From positions 1 to 62,712 of the forward strand of contig CAILWV010000055.1 of the NCBI GenBank assembly GCA_903838055.1: DNA of 62,712 bases, in the 5' to 3' direction. Numbering within the stretch: position 1 is the first letter of the stretch; each line of letters starts with the position of its first letter. Position numbers and translations under genes: made by a program. Below the pieces are notes generated by a model. The model was not told where the DNA came from. It ran no database searches and saw only the letters and a program-made list of their open reading frames with translations. Below are positions 19,855 through 26,848 of the stretch, piece after piece. This DNA is from an uncultured Bacteroidota bacterium. Lineage in GTDB: Bacteria > Bacteroidota > Bacteroidia > Flavobacteriales > Flavobacteriaceae.

Positions 19855-20457
19855 ATGTCTAGTCACCATCATTTTATTATTTATAAACCCTACGGCTATT
19901 TATCGCAGTTTATTTATGAACTAAAGCGTCCAAAAAAGTTACTAGGTGAATTGTATAAATTCCCTGATGACACTATGGCAATTGGTCGATTAGATGAAGA
20001 TTCAGAAGGTTTACTTTTATTAACTACCGACGGAATGATGAGCGAAATCGTTCGCAGTAAAAAAGTTGAAAAAGAATATTACGTTCAGGTGGATGGAATT
20101 GTAACCCAAGATGCTATTGAGAAATTAAAAAAAGGAGTACTAATTGGTTTTGATGGTAAAAAATATCTTACAAAAGAATGTAATGCATTTATTTTAAACG
20201 AAATTCCAAATTTCCCCCAACGTGCAAAGAAAATTCGTGACGAAAGGCATGGTCCTACTTCCTGGTTATCTATAACTATTAATGAAGGCAAATTTAGGCA
20301 AGTAAGAAAAATGACATCGGCAGTTGGTTTTCCTACTTTGAGATTAGTGCGCGTTCGAATTGGAAATATTCAATTAAACAATTTACAGGCAGGTGAAGTT
20401 TTGGAACTTGATGATTTTTCAAAAATCAATGACAATAACAATATCAAAAATCAATAA
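19855..20457 (+). CDS. rRNA pseudouridine synthase, RsuA/RluE family
   Basis: A 200-aa enzyme that isomerises a specific uridine in rRNA. The signature GRLDEDSEGLLLLTTDG holds the catalytic Asp. Other motifs: KPYGYLSQF at the N-terminus, KEYYVQVDG and the C-terminal INEGKFRQVRKMTSAVGFPTLRLVRVRIG. There is no S4 domain, which points to RluE-like rather than RsuA/RluB. I use the ATG at 19855; an upstream TTG at 19837 would add six residues of unlikely sequence. trmL starts 3 bases after the stop. Confidence 0.9.
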   Translation: MSSHHHFIIYKPYGYLSQFIYELKRPKKLLGELYKFPDDTMAIGRLDEDSEGLLLLTTDGMMSEIVRSKKVEKEYYVQVDGIVTQDAIEKLKKGVLIGFDGKKYLTKECNAFILNEIPNFPQRAKKIRDERHGPTSWLSITINEGKFRQVRKMTSAVGFPTLRLVRVRIGNIQLNNLQAGEVLELDDFSKINDNNNIKNQ

Positions 20458-20460
20458 TTA

Positions 20461-20922
20461 ATGTTAAACATCGTTTTAATTGAACCCGAAATTCCAAATA
20501 ATACAGGGAATATTGGCCGTTTGTGTGTCGGTACTGAAAGTCGTTTGCATTTAGTACATCCGTTTGGATTTGTAATAAATGATAAAAATTTAAAACGTTC
20601 GGGTTTAGATTATTGGGTTCATCTAGATGTTACAGAATACCAAAATGTTGCTGAATGGAAGACCCAAATTCCAGATACATCTAGAGTTTTTCTTATGAGT
20701 TCGCATGCCGATACTTCTATCTATGAAGCCCAATTTAAAGATGGAGATTGGTTGGTTTTCGGAAAAGAAAGTGTAGGATTGAGTCAAGAAGTATTGTCGC
20801 AATTTGAAAACCATTTAACCATTCCAATGTCGAATTTAATTCGGAGTTTTAATATTGCAAATTCGGTGGCGTTTGTCGTTGGTGAAGCCAAAAGACAGAT
20901 TGGATTAACGATTGAAAAATAA
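20461..20922 (+). CDS. trmL: tRNA (cytidine/uridine-34-2'-O)-methyltransferase TrmL
   Basis: A 153-aa SPOUT methyltransferase, the size of E. coli TrmL. Motifs: IVLIEPEIPNNTGNIGRLCVGT, LVFGKESVGL and the knot segment NLIRSFNIANSVAFVVGEA. It methylates the wobble ribose of tRNA-Leu species. Translationally close to the pseudouridine synthase gene, so an RNA-modification pair. Confidence 0.94.
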   Translation: MLNIVLIEPEIPNNTGNIGRLCVGTESRLHLVHPFGFVINDKNLKRSGLDYWVHLDVTEYQNVAEWKTQIPDTSRVFLMSSHADTSIYEAQFKDGDWLVFGKESVGLSQEVLSQFENHLTIPMSNLIRSFNIANSVAFVVGEAKRQIGLTIEK

Positions 20923-20939
20923 CAATTTTTATTTTTGAA

Positions 20940-21725
20940 CTAACTAACCATAAACTTCCCTTTTTCGCTATCAAATTTTATATTTTCATCTTTGAAAAGT
21001 GTATCAAAAATCCCTTTGGATATTAAATTACAGGGTTGGTCTTGAACAATATAATCTTCAGTCATAACAATCATTTCATCGGACAATTGAATAGATAAAT
21101 CAATGTCATGGGTAGAAAAAAGGATGCATTTATTCGATTCTGCGGCTAGTTTTTTCAATAATTTAAATAGCGAAACTTTGTGAAATAAATCTAAATGCGT
21201 AGAAGGTTCGTCTAAGATTATCAAAGGAGTATCTTGCGCTAGAGCTCTCGCTACTAGTACATTTTGAAATTGACCATCACTAATTTCGTAATATTTTTTA
21301 TTAGATAAATGTTCAATTTTAGTTAAGGCAATTGCCTGGTTTACTTTTTCTAAATCATCGGGGTTTAATTTTCCAATCCAATTGGTGTAGGGTTGTCTTC
21401 CTAAGGCAATTAATTCAAAAACGGTTAAGTTGCTTGTGGGTAACTTTTCGGTTAAAACCAAACTTAAATTCTGCGCTAAGTCGACTGGACTGTATTCGTT
21501 TAAGTTTTTATTGTTTAGATGAATTGCACCTGCTAAAGGTTTTTTAAGTCCAGAAAGCGTTCGTAAAAGTGTTGATTTTCCTATTCCGTTTTCTCCAATT
21601 AAAGCAATTAATTTTCCTTTTTCAAGTTCTATATTAATATTTTTAGCAATAACATTCTCTTTCGATTTGGATTTATATCCAATCGATAAATGGGTAGTAG
21701 TTAATATGTATTTGTTATCACTCAT
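20940..21725 (-). CDS. Cobalamin/Fe-siderophore ABC transporter ATPase (BtuD/FecE-like)
   Basis: A 261-aa ABC ATPase with Walker A GENGIGKST, Walker B PLIILDEPSTHLD and switch His in STHDIDL. The signature is ISDGQFQ instead of LSGGQ. It pairs with the FecCD-type permease and binding protein upstream. I use the ATG at 21725 (MSDNKY); the longer frame from a GTG at 21749 is translated from the inverted repeat of the inserted GxxExxY element and is not credible. The insertion puts its start 558 bases from the permease stop, so its transcription now depends on read-through or a promoter inside the element. Confidence 0.88.
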   Translation of the reverse strand: MSDNKYILTTTHLSIGYKSKSKENVIAKNINIELEKGKLIALIGENGIGKSTLLRTLSGLKKPLAGAIHLNNKNLNEYSPVDLAQNLSLVLTEKLPTSNLTVFELIALGRQPYTNWIGKLNPDDLEKVNQAIALTKIEHLSNKKYYEISDGQFQNVLVARALAQDTPLIILDEPSTHLDLFHKVSLFKLLKKLAAESNKCILFSTHDIDLSIQLSDEMIVMTEDYIVQDQPCNLISKGIFDTLFKDENIKFDSEKGKFMVS

Positions 21726-21736
21726 ATTTTTGTAAT

Positions 21737-21753
21737 ACCACATAGGCACATAG
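21737..21753 (+). repeat. Left terminal inverted repeat of GxxExxY element
   Basis: 17 bases: two direct CACATAG heptamers separated by one G, preceded by AC. Perfect complement of 22190-22206. Confidence 0.85.
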
Positions 21754-21755
21754 TC

Positions 21756-22169
21756 CTATATTTTTGGTAATTGTTTAAAAAATTCATTAACAAAAGTTTT
21801 TTGGCCTTCGTTAAAAATGTTAAAGCAATTAAAGTTAATTAATATTCCTTTAGGTGATTTTAAAAGTTTCATATAGGTTAGAAGCTGCGCTTCATGTATA
21901 GGATTGATTATTGAAACGGATTTTAATTCTACTACAATACAGTTTTCAATATATAAATCACATCTAAAATCTATTTTAAGTTCTTTATTTTTATAATGAA
22001 CTGGTACCTTTAGCTCTGTGGAAAAATTTATTTTTCTATGTGTTAACTCTTCAATCAGACAAAGATGATAAATATTTTCTAGTAATCCTGGTCCCATTGC
22101 TTTATGGACTTCTATTGCCGAACCAATTATTTCATAGGTCAGATCATCTAAATATTTTTGTGTTATCAT
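21756..22169 (-). CDS. GxxExxY protein (PD-(D/E)XK nuclease superfamily)
   Basis: A 137-aa protein with the family motif Gly28-Leu-Leu-Glu31-Asn-Ile-Tyr34 in the conserved PGLLENIYHLCL helix. A nuclease-like core follows: Asp71 in FRCDLYIENCIVVELKS and Glu81-Leu-Lys83, then Gln95-Leu-Leu-x-Tyr in EAQLLTYMKL. This equals the E...D...ExK...Q pattern of PD-(D/E)XK enzymes, so active-site residues appear intact. The family is widespread and often multicopy in Bacteroidetes; its role is not known. It lies between permease and ATPase genes of a cobalamin transporter on the same strand, wrapped by perfect inverted repeats. Confidence 0.85.
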   Translation of the reverse strand: MITQKYLDDLTYEIIGSAIEVHKAMGPGLLENIYHLCLIEELTHRKINFSTELKVPVHYKNKELKIDFRCDLYIENCIVVELKSVSIINPIHEAQLLTYMKLLKSPKGILINFNCFNIFNEGQKTFVNEFFKQLPKI

Positions 22170-22189
22170 TTTAATTTTATTAATCTAAT

Positions 22190-22206
22190 CTATGTGCCTA
22201 TGTGGT
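22190..22206 (-). repeat. Right terminal inverted repeat of GxxExxY element
   Basis: CTATGTGCCTATGTGGT, the exact reverse complement of 21737-21753, placed 20 bases upstream of the GxxExxY start codon. Confidence 0.85.
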
Positions 22207-22282
22207 TATAATTTCTTACAACCTATTTTTGTATATTATTTATAAACATCTTCATAATCATATTAAACGGTTGCTAATAAAG

Positions 22283-23308
22283 TCAAACCAATCTATTCTT
22301 CCTCACCAATAACCAAATAACCACTGGAGCTCCAACAATAGAAGTAATAGCGTTTATAGGCAATGTAAAATCAAATCCTGGCATTTGTGAAACCATATCG
22401 CAAAAGAGCATAATAATCGCTCCAATTAAAATAGTACTCCAAAACAATATTCTGTGGTTACTAGTTTGAAAAAGTAATTTAGATAAATGTGGAACAGCTA
22501 ATCCAATAAAAGCAATAGGACCTGCAAAAGCAGTAATACTTCCTGCTAAAATACTAGTTGCAATAATGATTATTCTTCTTGACTTTTTTACTTTTAAACC
22601 CAAGCTTCTAGCATAATTTTCTCCTAAAAGTAATGTGTCTAATGATTTTAATGAAATCAAACTTAATAGTAATCCTATAGACACTGTAACTAACAAAATT
22701 AGGATATTTTGCCAAGATAAATTTCCAATGCTACCCATACTCCAAAAAGTAAATTTCTGTAGTTTTTCAGCCGAACTAAAAAAGGTTAATACTGAAACTA
22801 TAGCACCTGCAAAACTACTAAACATCAATCCTGCAATTAATATGGTCATAGTGTCCCTCAAAAATTTGGATATTAGAAGTACCAACATCAAAACAGAAAA
22901 ACTACCCAAACAAGATGCTAAAATGACTCCGTAAGACGATAATAAAAATGTAGAAATTACAGTCGGTAATGCTCCAGCTCCTAAAATCACAAAGGCAACT
23001 CCCAAGCTTGAACCCGAACTCAAACCCAATAAATATGGACCTGCAAGAGGGTTTCTGAATAAAGTTTGCATTAACAAACCGCTAATAGACAGGCCGATGC
23101 CGACTAATATGGCGGTAATTGCTTTAGGTAATCTGAAATTAATAATTATGTATTCCCAAGTGTCTTTGCTTGCTGTGGAGCCAAATAAACTTTTTATTAC
23201 TTCTTTAAACGGTATTGCAACTTGTCCCAAAGAAATATTCAATAATAAAGCCATCAACAATAGTAACGACAGTATTGAAAATAAAATAGTATTTCGGGTT
23301 TTGAACAT
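22283..23308 (-). CDS. Cobalamin/Fe-siderophore ABC permease (BtuC/FecCD family)
   Basis: A 341-aa inner-membrane protein with about ten helices. Family landmarks: RLPKAITAILVGIGLSISGLLMQTLFRNPLAGPYLLGLSSGSSLG at residues 55-100, the ATPase-contact loop near SLGLKVKK, and the C-terminal AFAGPIAFIGLAVPHLSKLLF and PINAITSIVGAPVVIWLLVRK. It forms the homodimeric channel with the ATPase at 20940 and binding protein at 23426. The TonB receptor with a B12 riboswitch 3.5 kb away makes cobalamin the likely cargo. Confidence 0.9.
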   Translation of the reverse strand: MFKTRNTILFSILSLLLLMALLLNISLGQVAIPFKEVIKSLFGSTASKDTWEYIIINFRLPKAITAILVGIGLSISGLLMQTLFRNPLAGPYLLGLSSGSSLGVAFVILGAGALPTVISTFLLSSYGVILASCLGSFSVLMLVLLISKFLRDTMTILIAGLMFSSFAGAIVSVLTFFSSAEKLQKFTFWSMGSIGNLSWQNILILLVTVSIGLLLSLISLKSLDTLLLGENYARSLGLKVKKSRRIIIIATSILAGSITAFAGPIAFIGLAVPHLSKLLFQTSNHRILFWSTILIGAIIMLFCDMVSQMPGFDFTLPINAITSIVGAPVVIWLLVRKNRLV

Positions 23309-23425
23309 TATATTACATTTTAAACCTTAAAAGAATAAAGTATCCATTTCAGTTCTTATAGTTTACAAAGTTATAAGAAAAATCGGTCTAATTTTCAAAC
23401 TTTTTTGTGCAAATAAGTTGAATCA

Positions 23426-24562
23426 CTACTTTAATTTTTCAAAGAAGAAAGGCTTGTAAGCCACCAACAATTCTGGGTGCAGTATTTTCACAATATCTTT
23501 CAAGACAATATCTGGACGGTTTGGCGCTAATTCATAATATAAAATACCTCCTGTTTTTCCTTTTCTGCCGCTAAAAGAATAAACATTTTTATTTTGGAAA
23601 GCTTTGAATTGCGAATAATGCGGGTTGGAAACTAGCATCTCTTTTAATGATCCAAATTGCCCTGAAGTTATCCAAAAATCTGCATTTTTTCCTTTTTCTA
23701 AAACCGTTTCAAAGGATAATGAAAGGCTTCCAGTTCCTGTGGTTGAAGCCCATAAATAATTACCTTGCGCTTCTTTTAGTAATTGGCAACCCCAACTAGT
23801 TCCTTGCGGCAAATACCATTTGTCTTCAAACATGTCTCCTGCTAAAATAGTAGGATGGGTGGTGGCACTTTTAGCAATTTTCAAAGTGTGTAAATAGTCT
23901 TTTTCTATTTTAGAAAATACCTTGTTGGCTTTATCTTGTTTTACATATAAAGCTCCAAAAAACTTAATCCATTCGGCTTTTCCTAACGGAGTTTGTTCAT
24001 TCCAATCGCCATTTAATAAAACTTTTAAACCATTTTTTTGAAGGTTATCTAGCGTTGGATTGTTGTTATCAATGCCGTAACCAATGATGACTTGGGGTTG
24101 TAAATCGATTATGACTTCAGTATTTAATGCTTGATTAGACCCCAATTCTTTTATCTTATTAGCATCAATTAAAGCACGAACTTTCGCAGATGAGATGTAA
24201 TTCAAATTTGGGAATCCAACCAAAGTATTTTCTACTCCTAGCATTTCTAAGGATGGAATGTGGGTGGTTGAAGTTACAACAATAGTTTTTAAAGGAACTT
24301 GAATAGTAACAAACTGTTTCAAGCTATCAGGAATTATTCCGTTTTTTTCTTTCAGAATATAGGTATATGATTTATCGGCTTTAGGCCAAGGATTGGAAAC
24401 CGTGACTACAGTATATCCGTTGTGGTTTAGAATAGAAAATCCTTTGGCATAATGAATTTCATTTTTAGAAACTAAAGTTGTTTGGTCTTGGATTTCCTTT
24501 TTGCATTGTACAAATGGAAAAACGAGTAGAACGAATAAAAAGGATTTTAAAAATCGCAACAT
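23426..24562 (-). CDS. ABC transporter substrate-binding lipoprotein (BtuF-like)
   Basis: A 378-aa lipoprotein (signal LRFLKSFLFVLLVFPFVQC, lipobox Cys about 20) with the periplasmic binding fold of the BtuF/FepB type: VVVTSTTHIPSLEMLGVENTLVGFPN, the long backbone helix region and WGCQLLKEAQGNYLW. I start it at ATG 24562, directly before the signal peptide; the frame extends to 24640 but only through upstream, repeat-containing sequence. It heads the binding protein, permease, ATPase run for cobalamin (likely) import. Confidence 0.87.
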   Translation of the reverse strand: MLRFLKSFLFVLLVFPFVQCKKEIQDQTTLVSKNEIHYAKGFSILNHNGYTVVTVSNPWPKADKSYTYILKEKNGIIPDSLKQFVTIQVPLKTIVVTSTTHIPSLEMLGVENTLVGFPNLNYISSAKVRALIDANKIKELGSNQALNTEVIIDLQPQVIIGYGIDNNNPTLDNLQKNGLKVLLNGDWNEQTPLGKAEWIKFFGALYVKQDKANKVFSKIEKDYLHTLKIAKSATTHPTILAGDMFEDKWYLPQGTSWGCQLLKEAQGNYLWASTTGTGSLSLSFETVLEKGKNADFWITSGQFGSLKEMLVSNPHYSQFKAFQNKNVYSFSGRKGKTGGILYYELAPNRPDIVLKDIVKILHPELLVAYKPFFFEKLK

Positions 24563-24601
24563 GGAATTATTTTTTGCAAAAGTAAAACAATGTTTCAATA
24601 A

Positions 24602-24625
24602 ATTGTTGCTAATGTAACATCGGAT
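24602..24625 (+). repeat. Direct repeat copy 1 flanking the zeta-kinase cassette
   Basis: 24 bases beginning ATTGTTGCTAATGTAACAT; 23 of 24 match the copy at 25486-25509. It lies in the leader of the substrate-binding protein gene. Confidence 0.75.
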
Positions 24626-24713
24626 GTTCCGTAGTTTCAATTTATTGTATAAACTAATTGAATCAATATTCTTATTTAACTAGTTCAACTCATTTTTCTA
24701 TATATTTGCATTT

Positions 24714-25289
24714 ATGGAAGAAAAGAATCTATATATAATTGCAGGATGTAATGGCGCTGGTAAAACTACAGCTTCATTTACAATTTTACCTGAAATTTTG
24801 GATTGCAAAGAGTTTGTTAACGCAGACGAAATCGCAAAAGGACTTTCTCCATTTCAGCCTGAAAAAGTTTCATTTGAGGCAGGAAGGATAATGCTTAATA
24901 GAATTTCAGATTTAGTAGCACAAAACGAAAATTTTGCATTTGAAACAACACTTTCAACACGAAGTTATAAAAATAGAATACTTGATGCAAAAAAGAAAAA
25001 TTATAATGTAACTTTACTTTTCTTTTGGCTAAAAAATCCTGAATTGGCTAAAGAAAGGGTAAAAACTAGAGTGCTTGAAGGGGGACATAATATTCCAGAA
25101 GATGTAATTGAAAGAAGATATTATAAAGGGATTAATAATCTTTTTGAAATATATCTTTCAATAGTTGATCAAGCATTGCTATTTGATAATTCAGAAGGAA
25201 TGCCTGATTTAATAGCAGAGATATCTGCAAGTGAAGAATTACATATTCTTAATGAAACGAAATTTAATGAATTAAAAAGTTACTTATGA
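24714..25289 (+). CDS. Zeta-toxin-family P-loop kinase
   Basis: A 191-aa AAA/zeta-type kinase. Walker A is GCNGAGKTT (residues 11-19), followed by the zeta-family pattern EFVNADEIAKGLSPF and the substrate-loop AFETTLSTRSYKNRILDAKKK. The RVLEGGHNIPEDVIERRYYKGI segment matches the family's arginine-rich lid. Related toxins phosphorylate UDP-N-acetylglucosamine; many chromosomal homologues are uncharacterised. A TATATTTG box 12 bases before the ATG looks like a -7 element. A 48-aa ORF overlaps its stop codon by ATGA and may be the antidote. Confidence 0.85.
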   Translation: MEEKNLYIIAGCNGAGKTTASFTILPEILDCKEFVNADEIAKGLSPFQPEKVSFEAGRIMLNRISDLVAQNENFAFETTLSTRSYKNRILDAKKKNYNVTLLFFWLKNPELAKERVKTRVLEGGHNIPEDVIERRYYKGINNLFEIYLSIVDQALLFDNSEGMPDLIAEISASEELHILNETKFNELKSYL

Positions 25290-25432
25290 CGCCAGAAACT
25301 AAAATTGAAAACAGAAATAAAATAGTGAAAGGTCTTGAAAAAGCCTATGAAAAAATGCTTATTTTTAAAAAAGAACATAAAAGTGACTTGGTTATAATTC
25401 AAAATAATAAAATAGTTAAAATCAAACTATAA
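25286..25432 (+). CDS. 48-aa partner ORF of the zeta-like kinase (possible antitoxin)
   Basis: A short lysine-rich ORF whose ATG overlaps the kinase stop in an ATGA junction, implying translational coupling. Residues 1-32 are predicted helical (ENRNKIVKGLEKAYEKMLIFKK); residues 33-48 form a possible beta pair (DLVIIQNNKIVKIKL). No family is recognised from sequence. Position, size and coupling suggest a cognate inhibitor or regulator, though known epsilon antitoxins are larger and precede zeta. Confidence 0.6.
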   Translation: MTPETKIENRNKIVKGLEKAYEKMLIFKKEHKSDLVIIQNNKIVKIKL

Positions 25433-25485
25433 ATTGACTTCTACGTTATCATTTTAGATAATGATGTATTCATATCATAAATAGT

Positions 25486-25509
25486 ATTGTTGCTAATGTA
25501 ACATTGGAT
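25486..25509 (+). repeat. Direct repeat copy 2 flanking the zeta-kinase cassette
   Basis: Same orientation as 24602-24625, one difference (T for C before GGAT). It falls 53 bases after the 48-aa ORF. Confidence 0.75.
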
Positions 25510-25555
25510 ACAAAATCAAATTTTAATAATCTCTAAATTTGAATAAAAATTCAAA

Positions 25556-25669
25556 ATGAGAGATTCTAATACTTTTATTTACATTGTAGGAGGAATTATT
25601 CTACTGCACTTTGTGGTAGGATTTGTTTGGTTGCTAGTAAAATTTTCTAAAAAGAAAGAAGATAAATAA
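25556..25669 (+). CDS. 37-aa single-helix membrane protein
   Basis: ATG at 25556, TAA at 25667-25669. The peptide has a polar N-terminus, one transmembrane helix (about residues 8-29, IVGGIILLHFVVGFVWLLV) and a KKKEDK tail, giving a good positive-inside anchor. It ends one base before the convergent T9SS protein gene. Function unknown; small inner-membrane subunits of this shape often accompany larger membrane complexes. Confidence 0.55.
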   Translation: MRDSNTFIYIVGGIILLHFVVGFVWLLVKFSKKKEDK

Positions 25670-26491
25670 TTACTCTTTAATCAATTTGTAATTCCCGCTT
25701 TCTCCATTTTCAAATTGCATTTTCAAAAAGTAAATTCCAGAATTCAACAGGAAGGATAAATTATCCAATTCGTTTTTGGAAGTAGTTGTAATCAATTGTT
25801 TTCCAGAAATATCCAAAAGAGAATAATTAGAAATAGGTTCTTCCGATTGGATATTGAAATAAGTTGAAAAAGGATTTGGTGAAATTGTTGTTTTAGATTT
25901 TTGAAATTGGGCGTTTCCTAACCAATAACTAGCATAAATATATTCACTAAAATTTAATACAGAATAATTGTCTAATGCCGATTTTAAAGCCACATTATTA
26001 CAATTACATCCAATATAATAGGAACAATTTGGACAAATCAAGGCGAAATGATTCACATTGAAATTTTGAAAAATCTGATTTAATCCAGTATCATTTGTTA
26101 CTATTATTCCATTAGTAGTTCCTGTAGGGATTCCAATTGTTGCAGAATGAAGTTGTGTATACAAAACATCCAAAAATGGACTGCCATAAGTTGTTATTCT
26201 TGCTTTTTCTACTACAGATGTATAATTTAGCAAATCAATGTAAAGTTGATTTGTATCGCAGTTCTGACATTCAGCTTCATAATACTTATCTAAAAATAAT
26301 GGATGGTTATATCGTTTTTCATATCGAATAACATTATGATTTTGAAAAATTTGATTTAATCCAGAATCATTAGAGGTGCCGCTTTGAAATGCCTCAACAC
26401 CAATATTAGCATCTACTAACTTAATTTCCACAACTTGGTTTTGCCCAAAACTAAAGCCAGTCACTAATAACAAAAGCAATAATCTTTTCAT
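25670..26491 (-). CDS. T9SS-secreted protein with C-terminal sorting domain
   Basis: A 273-aa exported protein. The signal peptide is KRLLLLLLVTGFSFG; I take the ATG at 26491 because it starts exactly there (the frame reaches 26515). The body holds two similar segments with SGLNQIFQNHNV and TGLNQIFQNFNV about 110 residues apart, each followed by Cys-containing stretches (CQNCD, CPNCSYYIGCNC). The final 75 residues are a type A sorting domain (ISPNPFSTYFNIQ...NSGIYFLKMQFENG). No enzymatic motif; likely a surface or released protein. Confidence 0.82.
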   Translation of the reverse strand: MKRLLLLLLVTGFSFGQNQVVEIKLVDANIGVEAFQSGTSNDSGLNQIFQNHNVIRYEKRYNHPLFLDKYYEAECQNCDTNQLYIDLLNYTSVVEKARITTYGSPFLDVLYTQLHSATIGIPTGTTNGIIVTNDTGLNQIFQNFNVNHFALICPNCSYYIGCNCNNVALKSALDNYSVLNFSEYIYASYWLGNAQFQKSKTTISPNPFSTYFNIQSEEPISNYSLLDISGKQLITTTSKNELDNLSFLLNSGIYFLKMQFENGESGNYKLIKE

Positions 26492-26587
26492 AATCAATAG
26501 TTTAAATTCAAACAAATGTATTGTTTTTTTATTTATAAAAATTAATTAGTCACTACTATATTTAAACTACATTTGCAATTGTATTTC

Positions 26588-26760
26588 GGTTGTGACTTTG
26601 AATTTTCAGAGGAACATTAAAAGGGAATTAGGTTAAAAACCTAAGCTGTACCCGCAACTGTAAGCTATTAAGCTTGTTGTTATCTACAAAGTCACTTTTC
26701 GTTACGGCGAATGGGAAGGCAAACAACAAGACGCAAGCCAGGAGACCTGCCATTTTACAT
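26588..26760 (+). promoter_or_regulatory. Cobalamin (B12) riboswitch
   Basis: The aptamer shows all family landmarks in order: AAAGGGAAT and an adjacent AGGTTAAAAACCT hairpin, CTGTACCCGCAACTGTAAGC (26646-26665), AAGTCACTTTTC, GGGAAGGC, and the B12 box AAGCCAGGAGACCTGCC at 26735-26751. Helices GTGACTTTG/CAAAGTCAC (26592-26600 with 26687-26695) and CTTGTTGT/ACAACAAG (26673-26680 with 26723-26730) are visible. It precedes the TonB receptor by about 90 bases and should reduce its translation or transcription when cobalamin is plentiful. Confidence 0.93.
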
Positions 26761-26767
26761 TGAGTAT

Positions 26768-26821
26768 CAAACTTTCGGGAAAAAAGGTTTGGGTATGGGT
26801 AATTCTGTGCTTTTCTCCCAT
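26768..26821 (+). promoter_or_regulatory. Probable riboswitch expression platform
   Basis: Between the B12 box and the receptor start are two competing short stems, CAAAC/GTTTG (26768-26791) and ATGGG/CCCAT (26795-26821). There is no T-run after them, which suggests control of translation rather than termination. Confidence 0.35.
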
Positions 26822-26848
26822 GAATAAAAATTAGTAGTAACTAAAAAA

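Larger units (their letters stand above)
21737..22206. mobile_element. Putative 470-bp GxxExxY element with perfect 17-bp terminal inverted repeats
   Basis: ACCACATAGGCACATAG at 21737-21753 is repeated as its exact reverse complement at 22190-22206. The repeats tightly enclose one gene: 2 bases separate the left repeat from the stop codon and 20 bases separate the start codon from the right repeat. The element interrupts a btuC-btuD type gene pair. I see no clear target duplication. The mobile nature is inference. Confidence 0.6.

Noticed and set aside
21726..21749. Eight-residue extension of the BtuD-like ATPase from a GTG
   Set aside because: It is translated from the inverted repeat of the GxxExxY element and precedes a good ATG.
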